The notes under the pieces: generated by a model
What the model was told of the DNA's origin: nothing
The model's input: only the letters and a program-made list of their open reading frames with translations
The model's database searches: none
Program-made: the position numbers and the translations under genes
Part shown: one piece after another, positions 1-6,250 of the stretch
Layout of the letters: each line of letters begins with the position of its first letter
How positions within the stretch are numbered: position 1 is the first letter of the stretch
NCBI GenBank assembly: GCA_043775075.1
Contig: JAYVSS010000055.1
Coordinates: 1 to 6,417, forward strand
Direction of reading: 5' to 3'
DNA length: 6,417 nt
Source of the DNA: JANLQX01 sp043775075
GTDB taxonomy: Bacteria > Actinomycetota > Acidimicrobiia > Acidimicrobiales > JANYDT01

Positions 1-88
1 TGGCTTTGGCCTTGTCCGAGGAGCAGGCGCTGACGCCAAGCATCGAAACGGCGGCCAGACCGACGAGAAGGGAACGGGAACGACGCAA
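1..88 (-). CDS. N-terminal start of a lipoprotein, probably the binding protein of the betaine transporter (partial)
   Basis: Read on the minus strand, a TTG at 88-86 opens a frame that stays open to the window edge (29 codons). It begins M-R-R-S-R-S, followed by a hydrophobic stretch LLVGLAAVSMLGVSA, then C22 and a polar S-S-D-K tail. This is a textbook lipoprotein signal peptide with lipobox V19-S20-A21-C22. A Shine-Dalgarno AGGGGG (complement of 96-101) lies 7 bases ahead of the TTG, which is why I chose this start; no ATG or GTG in this frame is as well placed. Such signals are typical of extracytoplasmic solute-binding proteins anchored by lipid in monoderm bacteria. The adjacent, divergently transcribed ATPase-permease pair lacks a binding protein, so I infer that this gene encodes it (ProX/OpuAC type). 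The mature domain lies outside the window, so that assignment rests on context only. Confidence 0.72.
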   Translation of the reverse strand, partial: MRRSRSLLVGLAAVSMLGVSACSSDKAKA

Positions 89-242
89 GTGGGGACCCCC
101 TGGAAAGGCCGGAGTTGGCCATATCAAGAGCCAAAGTGTTCCACATCGTGGACCCGGTCTGCATGGTGGGACACAATTCTCGTTGGATCGGCCCGGCGGG
201 ATGGTCGTCAATCCTCGTAGGATCAGCTTCGGGGGATGGTCG
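89..242. promoter_or_regulatory. Divergent intergenic control region with two inverted repeats
   Basis: This stretch separates the minus-strand lipoprotein gene from the plus-strand ATPase gene and must hold both promoters. Two short inverted repeats are visible. One is TTGGC (115-119) with GCCAA (130-134), spacer 10. The other is TCCAC (140-144) with GTGGA (148-152), spacer 3, which widens to an imperfect palindrome at 138-154. Either could be an operator, but repeats this short also arise by chance. For the plus-strand gene, TAGGAT at 219-224 fits the loose actinobacterial -10 pattern TAnnnT and would give a very short leader before the ATG at 243, but no convincing -35 box accompanies it. 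No promoter can be fixed with confidence. Confidence 0.35.
96..101 (-). promoter_or_regulatory. Shine-Dalgarno of the divergent lipoprotein gene
   Basis: The minus strand reads AGGGGG here, 7 bases upstream of the TTG start at 88. This strong site decides the start of the otherwise unobvious lipoprotein gene. Confidence 0.6.
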
Positions 243-1271
243 ATGATCGAAGTAAATTCGGTGTGGAAAGTCTTTGGAGCAGGGGCCAGCGCCACCGCCC
301 TAGATCTGGCTCGAAGCGGTGCCGACCGTTCAGAGATTCAGCAGCGGACGGGGAGCACCATCGGAGTGCGAGACGTGTCGTTCTCCGTGGCGAAGGGCGA
401 GACATTCGTCGTCATGGGATTGTCCGGCAGCGGGAAATCGACGCTCATTCGATGTCTGTCCGCTCTCCACGATGTGACGTCAGGGGATATTGAGATCGAC
501 GGCAAGAGCCTCGTTGGCATTGATCCAGCGACCCTTCTGTCGCTGCGTCGAACGAAAATGGCCATGGTGTTCCAACACTTCGGTCTGTTCCCGCACCGGC
601 GGGTCATCGACAACATTGCCTACGGCCTCGAAGTGCAGGGCATCGGCAAACGTGAGCGCCGTCAACGGGCGGGCGACGTCCTCGAACTCGTCGGTCTCCG
701 CGGCTGGGCCGATCACTTCCCCGATCAACTCTCCGGCGGCATGCAGCAGCGCGTCGGACTCGCTCGCGCCTTGGCCCTGAACCCAGAAATACTGTTCTTT
801 GATGAACCTTTCTCTGCCCTCGATCCGCTCATCCGACGCGATATGCAGGACGAGCTGCTCCGGTTACAGCGAGAGCTTCGCCGCACGATCGTCTTCATCA
901 CCCACGATTTCGCGGAGGCCCTTCGTCTTGGTGATCGCATCGCGGTGATGAAAGACGGTGTGTTCGAACAGGTCGGAACCCCCGAACAAGTTGTGGCCCA
1001 CCAGGCCACGGACTACGTGCGGGCGTTCACCAGAGACGTCCCACGCGCCAAGGTCCTACGCGCGCGTACGATTATGACGCCGGGCTCTGCCGGGGTGGTC
1101 GGGCCGAGCAGAGTGGGGCCCGATGATCTGGTCGAATCACTCATTCCCCGGTTCCTGGCCGACCCTTCCCCGTTGCAGGTGGTGGGGCCAGGAAACACTG
1201 TGCTCGGCACGATCACCGCCCAGCAGGTAAGCATGGTTCTCTCGGCCGACCCTGCGGTCATCAGCGCATGA
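243..1271 (+). CDS. proV: Quaternary-amine (glycine betaine/proline) ABC transporter ATP-binding protein, ProV/OpuAA type
   Basis: This is the cytoplasmic ATPase that powers uptake of glycine betaine, proline or choline. The 342-residue protein shows Walker A GLSGSGKST (59-67), the Q-loop glutamine Q111, the signature LSGGM (163-167), Walker B ILFFDEP with D187 and E188, and the switch histidine H221. The ProV-specific N-terminal region (about residues 1-45, including the QQRTGSTIGVRD segment) and the phrase SALDPLIRRDMQDEL place it in the betaine branch rather than among generic importers. After residue 270 there is a single CBS-like motif (about 272-336); family members such as E. coli ProV (about 400 residues) carry two. 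I chose ATG 243 because the family homology begins there and a GGGGGA site lies 6 bases upstream. ATG 201 is in frame but adds 14 residues with no family match. The permease gene follows 4 bases after the stop, so the two are surely co-transcribed. Confidence 0.88.
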   Translation: MIEVNSVWKVFGAGASATALDLARSGADRSEIQQRTGSTIGVRDVSFSVAKGETFVVMGLSGSGKSTLIRCLSALHDVTSGDIEIDGKSLVGIDPATLLSLRRTKMAMVFQHFGLFPHRRVIDNIAYGLEVQGIGKRERRQRAGDVLELVGLRGWADHFPDQLSGGMQQRVGLARALALNPEILFFDEPFSALDPLIRRDMQDELLRLQRELRRTIVFITHDFAEALRLGDRIAVMKDGVFEQVGTPEQVVAHQATDYVRAFTRDVPRAKVLRARTIMTPGSAGVVGPSRVGPDDLVESLIPRFLADPSPLQVVGPGNTVLGTITAQQVSMVLSADPAVISA

Positions 1272-1275
1272 GCTC

Positions 1276-3204
1276 ATGACGGCGACGACATCGATCAGTC
1301 CAACGGTGCAACAGCCGCGAGCGCGTCTCTCCCGTAGGTCTTTGTTAGGCGCGCCTGCTGTTGGAGTCGTCGCAACCCAGGTGGCGCTGGTGTCGTCTGG
1401 ACGCGACGCCGCCCGCCGGTTTCCTGAGACCTGGAATTGGCAGCTCAACAAACCCGTCAACAGCTTTCAGGCCTGGGTCCGGGCCCATCAGCTCACCCAT
1501 CCGCTCTTCACCTGGTTCTTCACGCCGATTTCAAAAAGCTTGAAGTGGGCGTTACAAGGACTGGCCGCACAGCTCACGGCGCTGCCGTGGTACGCCATTC
1601 CACTCGTCGCCGCCGCGCTACTCGTGTGGCGCGGCCGGTGGCGGACTTCGATCGTCGTCGGCGTGGCCGCCTGTTATCCCGGAGCCGTCGGACTGTGGCC
1701 CCAGACGATGCAGACCGTGGCGCTCGTCGTGGTGTCGGTTGCCGTCTCGCTGGTGATCGGCGTACCGCTGGGGGTCTGGGCGGCCGTTTCTCCCCGGGTC
1801 AACCGGGTTTTGCGGCCGCTCCTCGACGCCATGCAGACGGTTCCGTCCACGGTGTACCTGATCCCGGCCACGCTGTTCTTTGGAATCGGTGCCGTTCCTG
1901 CTGCAGTCGCTACCGTGATCTTTGCCCTCCCTCCCGCAGTTCGACTAACCACGCTTGGTATCGCCCAGGTACCGACGGACACGGTCGAGGCCGGACGTAT
2001 GTTTGGCTCAACCAAACGCCAGCTACTACGTAAGGTCCAACTACCCCAGGCGTTGCCGTCGATTGCCGCCGGGGTGAATCAGACCATCATGATGGCGCTC
2101 GGCATTGTGGTCATCGCCGCCCTCGTTGGAGCTGGCGGGCTCGGCCAGGAAGTGCTGGAAACCCTGCAAATACGCGCCCCCGGCCGAGGCATGGTGGTCG
2201 GGCTGGCGATCGTCTGCGTCGCCGTAGTGCTTGACCGAGTATCCGGCGCCTTTGTCGTCCAGCGTCGCCAGCAATCGGTGGTTGACCGCCGCATCGTTTT
2301 GAGCTTGGCCGCCGCCGTCGTGGTTGCGGTGCTCGTCGGACGCATCGCCAAGTGGAACACGTTCCCGGTGTCCTGGAAGGCGTCGTTTGCTGACCCCCTG
2401 GACAGCGCGATCAGGTGGGTCCGCGATCACGGACGCGGTGTTACCCGGCCACTCAACGACTTCATCGTGCGCGACGTCCTCATTCGCGCCCGAAACATCC
2501 TCACCAACACCATCGCGTGGCCGGTACTTATCGGGGTGGCGGCGCTCCTTGGCTACGTTGCTCGCGGGTGGAAGTTGGCACTGGGGATAGTGGTTGGCCT
2601 GCTCGCCATTGGGTTCACCGGCATGTGGGCGCTGTCGATTGAGACCCTCGTACAGGTTCTCCTTGCCACGATCATCAGTGCACTTATCGCCCTTCCCATT
2701 GGGGTTTCCCTCGGCCGCCATCCGCGAGCCGAGGCGGCGGTCGGCCCGGTCCTTGATGCCCTGCAGACGATTCCCTCCCTGATCTACACGATCCCGTTTG
2801 TCATGATCTTCACCATCTCGGTGGTCCCGGGCGGGATTATCGCCTCGTCGCTCTACGCCATTCCCGCCGGCATTCGGCTGTGTGCCTTGGGCATCAAGCA
2901 GGTTCCCGACGCTCCAATTGAAGCGGCCGCCAGCTTCGGCGCGTCGAAACGCCAAATCCTCTGGGGGGTGCAACTCCCGCTCGCCCTTCCCTCGATCGTG
3001 CTCGCCCTCAACCAGGTCATCATGATGGTGCTCTCCATGGTCGTCATCGCCGGGATGACCGGCTCGGGCGCTCTTGGGTTCGAGGCCGTACGCGCGCTTA
3101 CGAGATCCAATACGGGCCTCGGAGCCGAAGTGGGGTTAGCCATCGTCGTCATGGCCACCATTCTCGACCGCCTGACGCAGGCGGCCGCCGACCGCCGCCG
3201 GTAG
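1276..3204 (+). CDS. Betaine-type ABC permease with two ProW/OpuAB-like halves fused in tandem
   Basis: This 642-residue inner-membrane protein should form the translocation path for the ATPase just upstream (4-base gap). It contains two complete BPD_transp_1-type permease domains. In the first, LLDAMQTVPSTVYLIP begins near residue 183 and the EAA loop (VEAGRMFGSTKRQ) near 237. In the second, LDALQTIPSLIYTIP begins near 494 and the EAA loop (IEAAASFGASKRQ) near 548. Matching motifs lie about 310 residues apart. The pre-domains also match: a hydrophobic segment after RR (20-21 and 338-339) and then a Trp-rich extracytoplasmic stretch. A normal ProW is a homodimer of roughly 280-350 residues; here both subunits of the dimer seem to be joined in one chain. 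Glycine betaine, proline, choline or a related solute is likely; the exact substrate cannot be read. Start ATG 1276: an ATG at 1268 in another frame stops after three codons. Large permeases of this kind are known in some bacteria, so the fusion is uncommon rather than unprecedented. Confidence 0.88.
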   Translation: MTATTSISPTVQQPRARLSRRSLLGAPAVGVVATQVALVSSGRDAARRFPETWNWQLNKPVNSFQAWVRAHQLTHPLFTWFFTPISKSLKWALQGLAAQLTALPWYAIPLVAAALLVWRGRWRTSIVVGVAACYPGAVGLWPQTMQTVALVVVSVAVSLVIGVPLGVWAAVSPRVNRVLRPLLDAMQTVPSTVYLIPATLFFGIGAVPAAVATVIFALPPAVRLTTLGIAQVPTDTVEAGRMFGSTKRQLLRKVQLPQALPSIAAGVNQTIMMALGIVVIAALVGAGGLGQEVLETLQIRAPGRGMVVGLAIVCVAVVLDRVSGAFVVQRRQQSVVDRRIVLSLAAAVVVAVLVGRIAKWNTFPVSWKASFADPLDSAIRWVRDHGRGVTRPLNDFIVRDVLIRARNILTNTIAWPVLIGVAALLGYVARGWKLALGIVVGLLAIGFTGMWALSIETLVQVLLATIISALIALPIGVSLGRHPRAEAAVGPVLDALQTIPSLIYTIPFVMIFTISVVPGGIIASSLYAIPAGIRLCALGIKQVPDAPIEAAASFGASKRQILWGVQLPLALPSIVLALNQVIMMVLSMVVIAGMTGSGALGFEAVRALTRSNTGLGAEVGLAIVVMATILDRLTQAAADRRR

Positions 3205-3251
3205 CGCGCCCCTGTAGCTCCAACCGTCTTTTCGCAGTCCGTCGTTCAATT

Positions 3252-3281
3252 CCTATAACCCGATAGGACTAATCGGGTTTT
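3252..3281 (+). promoter_or_regulatory. Strong palindrome: terminator of the betaine operon and/or operator of the next operon
   Basis: AACCCGAT (3257-3264) and ATCGGGTT (3272-3279) form a perfect 8-base-pair stem around a 7-base loop, with TTTT at 3278-3281. This could act as a weak Rho-independent terminator for the upstream permease gene. A second inverted repeat overlaps it: CCTAT (3252-3256) with ATAGG (3263-3267). Nested symmetry of this sort is also typical of a repressor site. The sequence TACGGT at 3286-3291 could be a -10 box (TAnnnT pattern), in which case the palindrome would cover the -35 zone of the downstream operon. The T-run is short, and I cannot choose between the two roles. 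Confidence 0.5.
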
Positions 3282-3322
3282 GCGCTACGGTGGAGTCGTC
3301 AACGAGACCTCGAGGAGAAGCG

Positions 3323-4447
3323 ATGACGCAGCGCGCCGCCAGTACGACGACAATCCGCCAAACCGCGCGCCGCCTCTGGCCGGTCCGCTGTGGCGTGGCA
3401 ATTATGGGCGTGATCGCCGTCGGTCCGTTCGTGGTGGTGCCATCGGCCAGCGCCGCCAACGTTCCGACAAAGAAGCCACTAACCGTCCCCGCGACGAAGC
3501 TCAAAAGTGGAACGTTGCGTCTCGGCTACTTCCCCAACCTGACGCACGCTCCTGCCATCGCCGGGCTTGAAGGGGGCTTCTTCGCCCTGGCACTCGGCCC
3601 CGATGTGAAGATCAAGACGTCGGCGTTCAACGCCGGCCCGGCTGCGGTTGAGGCCCTGTTGTCGGGAGCGATAGATGCCAGTTACGTCGGCCCCAACCCG
3701 GCGATCAACGCCTTTGTGCGCTCCCACGGTAAGGCCATCCGCATCGTCGGCGGGTCGACCGCCGGTGGGGCGTTCCTCGTCGTCAAACCAAGCGTGCGCA
3801 GCGCCAACGACCTCAAGGGAAAAAGGATCGCCACGCCGCAGCTGGGCGGCACCCAAGACGTGGCCCTCCGTTACTGGCTGAAAACAAAGAACCTGTCATC
3901 CACTCTCGAAGGTGGTGGAGACGTGTCAGTTATTCCCCAGGACAACGCCCAGACGCTAACCACGTTCCGTTCGGGAGCCATCGATGGCGCATGGGTCCCG
4001 GAGCCGTGGGCCACCCGGCTGGTCCTTGAAGGAGGGGCAAAGGTTCTTGTGGACGAACGTGATCTGTGGCCCAAGAAGTCGTTCACCGCGACGGTCCTCA
4101 TCGTCCGCACCGAGTTCCTCAATGAGCGTCCCGACCTCGTGCAGGGGCTTCTCGCCGGTCAGGTGGCAGCTATCGACTTCCTGCAACAGAATCCGGTCAA
4201 GGGGCAAGAGCTGGTGAACAACGGCATCGAAAAGCTCACCACTCGCAAGCTGAGCAGGGCCACGATTTCGAACGCGTGGACCAACCTCACCTTCACCAAC
4301 GATCCGGAACTCGCCTCGATAAGGGCCGCCGCCGACCACGCCGTCGACGTCGGGCTTCTCGCCAACGTTGACCTCAAAGGCATTGAAGATCTGACTGCCC
4401 TCAACAAGGCCCTCAGCGCCGCCGGGAAGCCGAAGGTGGGCGAATGA
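3323..4447 (+). CDS. ssuA: NitT/TauT/SsuA-type ABC transporter substrate-binding protein, probably for sulfonates
   Basis: This exported solute-binding protein captures the substrate outside the membrane for the ATPase and permease encoded next. The 374-residue product begins with a basic region (R12, R16, R17, R22) and a hydrophobic core, and has a type I signal-peptidase site A-S-A at 42-44. The mature part starts with the family phrase LRLGYFPNLTHAP (65-77), followed by the ligand-pocket segment FNAGPAAVEALLSGAIDASYVGPNP (102-126), GGTQDVALRYW (175-185) and WVPEPWATRL (224-233). These closely recall the sulfonate-type binding proteins of actinobacterial sulfur clusters. Nitrate, taurine or thiamine-precursor binders share the fold, so the substrate is inferred. 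The start ATG 3323 has AGGAG at 3313-3317; a GTG at 3290 is in frame but lacks such a site and would spoil the signal peptide. No lipobox cysteine is present (C23 sits ahead of the hydrophobic core). The stop overlaps the next gene by 4 bases. Confidence 0.85.
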   Translation: MTQRAASTTTIRQTARRLWPVRCGVAIMGVIAVGPFVVVPSASAANVPTKKPLTVPATKLKSGTLRLGYFPNLTHAPAIAGLEGGFFALALGPDVKIKTSAFNAGPAAVEALLSGAIDASYVGPNPAINAFVRSHGKAIRIVGGSTAGGAFLVVKPSVRSANDLKGKRIATPQLGGTQDVALRYWLKTKNLSSTLEGGGDVSVIPQDNAQTLTTFRSGAIDGAWVPEPWATRLVLEGGAKVLVDERDLWPKKSFTATVLIVRTEFLNERPDLVQGLLAGQVAAIDFLQQNPVKGQELVNNGIEKLTTRKLSRATISNAWTNLTFTNDPELASIRAAADHAVDVGLLANVDLKGIEDLTALNKALSAAGKPKVGE

Positions 4448-5274
4448 CGCTGCTCGAATCGTCCGTTCTTGAGACCAATGTGCTCGAGACCTCAGCACGC
4501 CAGCCCTGTCCTCTCGATCACCGCCCAGAGCGTCCGCTGGCGGCAAACGTCAGCGGCCTTTCGAAGACGTTCGGGCGCGGACCGTCATCGGTGCAGGCGA
4601 TTGACTCGCTTAATCTCGATGTGACCGACGGCGAGTTCGTCTGCCTCGTTGGTGCGTCGGGTTGCGGGAAGTCGACGTTGCTGAGTCTTCTCGCCGGTCT
4701 TGAGGCACCAAGTTCCGGCGTCGTGAAAACCGAAGGGCGCGTGGGGCTCATGTTTCAGGAGTCGGCACTGTTCCCGTGGCTCACGGCCGCCGAGAACGTC
4801 GCCCTCCCCCTTCGCCTTGCGGGGGTGACGAAGGTGCAACGTCGTATGCGCGCGGAGGAACTACTGGCGTCGGTCCACCTACACGGTCAGGGTGATAGGC
4901 GTCCCCACGAACTCTCCGGCGGGATGCGCCAGCGCGTCGCCCTCGCTCGAGCCCTCGCCCAGGAGGCCGACGTTCTCCTGATGGACGAACCGTTCGGCGC
5001 CCTCGACGCCATGACGCGCGATTTGCTCCACGATGAGCTCGAACAAATCTGGCTCGACCGTCGAATGGCCGTGGTTTTTGTGACGCACAACGTGCGCGAG
5101 GCGGTGCGCTTGGGTGACCGAGTCGTTGTCCTCACGAGCCGTCCAGGACGGGTGGCATCAACGTTTACTGTGCCCTTTGATCGACCGCGGCGCATCGATT
5201 CACCCGAGGTCTCCGCCCTGGCGGCGGCGATCACCGATGATCTCCGGGCCGAGGTACGTCGCCATGCCGGTTGA
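4444..5274 (+). CDS. ssuB: Sulfonate/nitrate/taurine-type ABC transporter ATP-binding protein, SsuB/TauB family
   Basis: This cytoplasmic ATPase drives the importer formed with its two neighbours. In 276 residues it has Walker A GASGCGKST (70-78), the Q-loop MFQESALFPW with Q105, the signature LSGGM (157-161), Walker B VLLMDEPFGALD with D181 and E182, and the switch histidine H215. The GASGCGKST and LFPWLT wording and the C-terminal TSRPGRV segment are typical of the SsuB/TauB/NrtD branch. The first 34 residues are a non-conserved extension that starts with three 5-residue repeats (LLESS, VLETN, VLETS). The start at 4444 is supported by the ATGA overlap with the binding-protein stop, which suggests translational coupling, and by AAGGTG just upstream. 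The permease gene begins inside its last codons. The substrate is not determined by this subunit. Confidence 0.9.
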   Translation: MTLLESSVLETNVLETSARQPCPLDHRPERPLAANVSGLSKTFGRGPSSVQAIDSLNLDVTDGEFVCLVGASGCGKSTLLSLLAGLEAPSSGVVKTEGRVGLMFQESALFPWLTAAENVALPLRLAGVTKVQRRMRAEELLASVHLHGQGDRRPHELSGGMRQRVALARALAQEADVLLMDEPFGALDAMTRDLLHDELEQIWLDRRMAVVFVTHNVREAVRLGDRVVVLTSRPGRVASTFTVPFDRPRRIDSPEVSALAAAITDDLRAEVRRHAG

Positions 5275-6208
5275 CTTTCGCGAAGATCAGCGCTCTGACT
5301 ATATGCGCGCTGATTATCGACCCGTCGACGGACAGCCTCCGACAAACAGCCACCGCAGCGGTTCTGATCATTTGACTCGTGAGCTCTCCGGCCTGGACGC
5401 CCTTGAGGCCACACCCGGAGCCCACGTAGGGCGGGTTTCCCGGTTGTGGACGGGCGCCTGGCCGCGTCTCCTCGCCCTCATCCTGTTCATCGGCGTGTGG
5501 CAGGTCACCGTATGGACTAACTGGCGGCCGGACTACGTTCTGCCCGGCCCTGGACCGGTGCTCGCCCGATTGCGCGAACTGATGTCCGAGGAACGTTTCT
5601 GGACGGCCATCGGCGTCACGCTTCGTCGGGCCCTCACGGGCTTCTCGCTCGCCGTCGCTATCGGCAGCGCGATCGGCGTCCTCGCCTCAAGCTTTCGTCC
5701 GTTGCGCGCCGCCATTGGCTCCTTCATCACCGGCCTCCAAACGATGCCGTCGATCGCCTGGTTCCCCCTCGCCGTGTTGCTGTTTCAGCTCAGCGAGGGA
5801 GCGATCCTGTTTGTTGTAGTCCTCGGCGCTGCGCCATCCGTGGCTAACGGTTTGCTGAACGGAATTGATCACGTGCCGCCACTGCTCGGCCGGGCCGGAC
5901 GCGTCCTTGGGGCTCGGGGGGCTTCGCTCTACCGCCACGTGATCCTGCCCGCCGCGCTCCCTGGCTATGTCAGCGGACTCAAGCAGGGATGGGCGTTTGC
6001 TTGGCGGAGTCTTATGGCCGGCGAGCTCCTCGTGATCATCGCCAACCGCCCATCCCTCGGCGCCCGTCTGCAATTCGCTCGCGAACTCTCCGACGCGCCA
6101 GGCCTCCTTGCCCTCATGATCGTGATCCTGGCGATCGGCATCATGGTTGATTCGATTTTCAGCTCCATCGACGCGTCGTTGCGGCGCCACCGCGGTCTTG
6201 GCCAATAG
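5264..6208 (+). CDS. ssuC: Sulfonate-type ABC transporter permease, SsuC/TauC family
   Basis: This inner-membrane subunit pairs with the ATPase encoded just upstream. Its 314 residues comprise a hydrophilic N-terminal tail of about 65 residues, a first membrane helix near 67-84, the phrase LPGPGPVLARLRELM, and a BPD_transp_1 domain with several more helices. The EAA-type coupling loop lies near 211-233 (RAGRVLGARGASLYRHVILP) and is followed by KQGWAFAWRSLMAGELLV, a hallmark of SsuC-like permeases. ATG 5264 was chosen because GAGGT (5251-5255) lies 8 bases upstream; it overlaps the ATPase gene by 11 bases, in keeping with a tight operon. The open frame continues further upstream, but only as an out-of-frame reading of the ATPase gene. 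The next in-frame ATG (5303) has no ribosome site. Like the other subunits, it could serve a related anion such as taurine. Confidence 0.88.
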   Translation: MPVDFREDQRSDYMRADYRPVDGQPPTNSHRSGSDHLTRELSGLDALEATPGAHVGRVSRLWTGAWPRLLALILFIGVWQVTVWTNWRPDYVLPGPGPVLARLRELMSEERFWTAIGVTLRRALTGFSLAVAIGSAIGVLASSFRPLRAAIGSFITGLQTMPSIAWFPLAVLLFQLSEGAILFVVVLGAAPSVANGLLNGIDHVPPLLGRAGRVLGARGASLYRHVILPAALPGYVSGLKQGWAFAWRSLMAGELLVIIANRPSLGARLQFARELSDAPGLLALMIVILAIGIMVDSIFSSIDASLRRHRGLGQ

Positions 6209-6210
6209 AT

Positions 6211-6250
6211 AGGGGGCCCGCTCCACCGAGTCAGCCGGGGAACGCCCCCT
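6211..6250. terminator. Possible bidirectional hairpin between convergent genes
   Basis: AGGGGGC (6211-6217) pairs perfectly with GCCCCCT (6244-6250), leaving a 26-base loop. It sits at the meeting point of the convergent ssuC and folD genes and partly inside the end of folD. There is no T-run on either strand, so it is at best a non-canonical terminator, and the long loop weakens the case. Confidence 0.28.

Noticed and set aside
115..134. TTGGC/GCCAA inverted repeat as a distinct operator
   Set aside because: Five-base arms with a 10-base spacer are common by chance, and nothing else supports it; it is only mentioned within the intergenic region.
6..242. Upstream in-frame extension of the proV gene (about 79 extra residues)
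   Set aside because: It has no family match, overlaps the divergent lipoprotein start and control region, and is rich in Arg/Gly/Pro as random GC-rich translation is.
1327..1400. Twin-arginine (SRRSLLG) motif followed by a hydrophobic stretch at the permease N-terminus, looking like a Tat signal
   Set aside because: The second half of the permease has the equivalent DRR plus hydrophobic helix internally (residues 337-355), so this is simply the first membrane segment of the repeat unit.
2041..2973. 310-residue open frame antisense to the fused permease
   Set aside because: It is extremely polar (many D, H, N, G, R), has no domain or ribosome site, and is the mirror of hydrophobic codons in a GC-rich permease.
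3956..4546. 196-residue antisense frame over the ssuA/ssuB junction
   Set aside because: It runs across two well-supported genes and has no recognisable motif; it is a shadow frame.
5114..5263. 50-codon upstream extension of ssuC
   Set aside because: It lies wholly inside the ssuB gene in another frame, and the ATG at 5264 has a good ribosome site.
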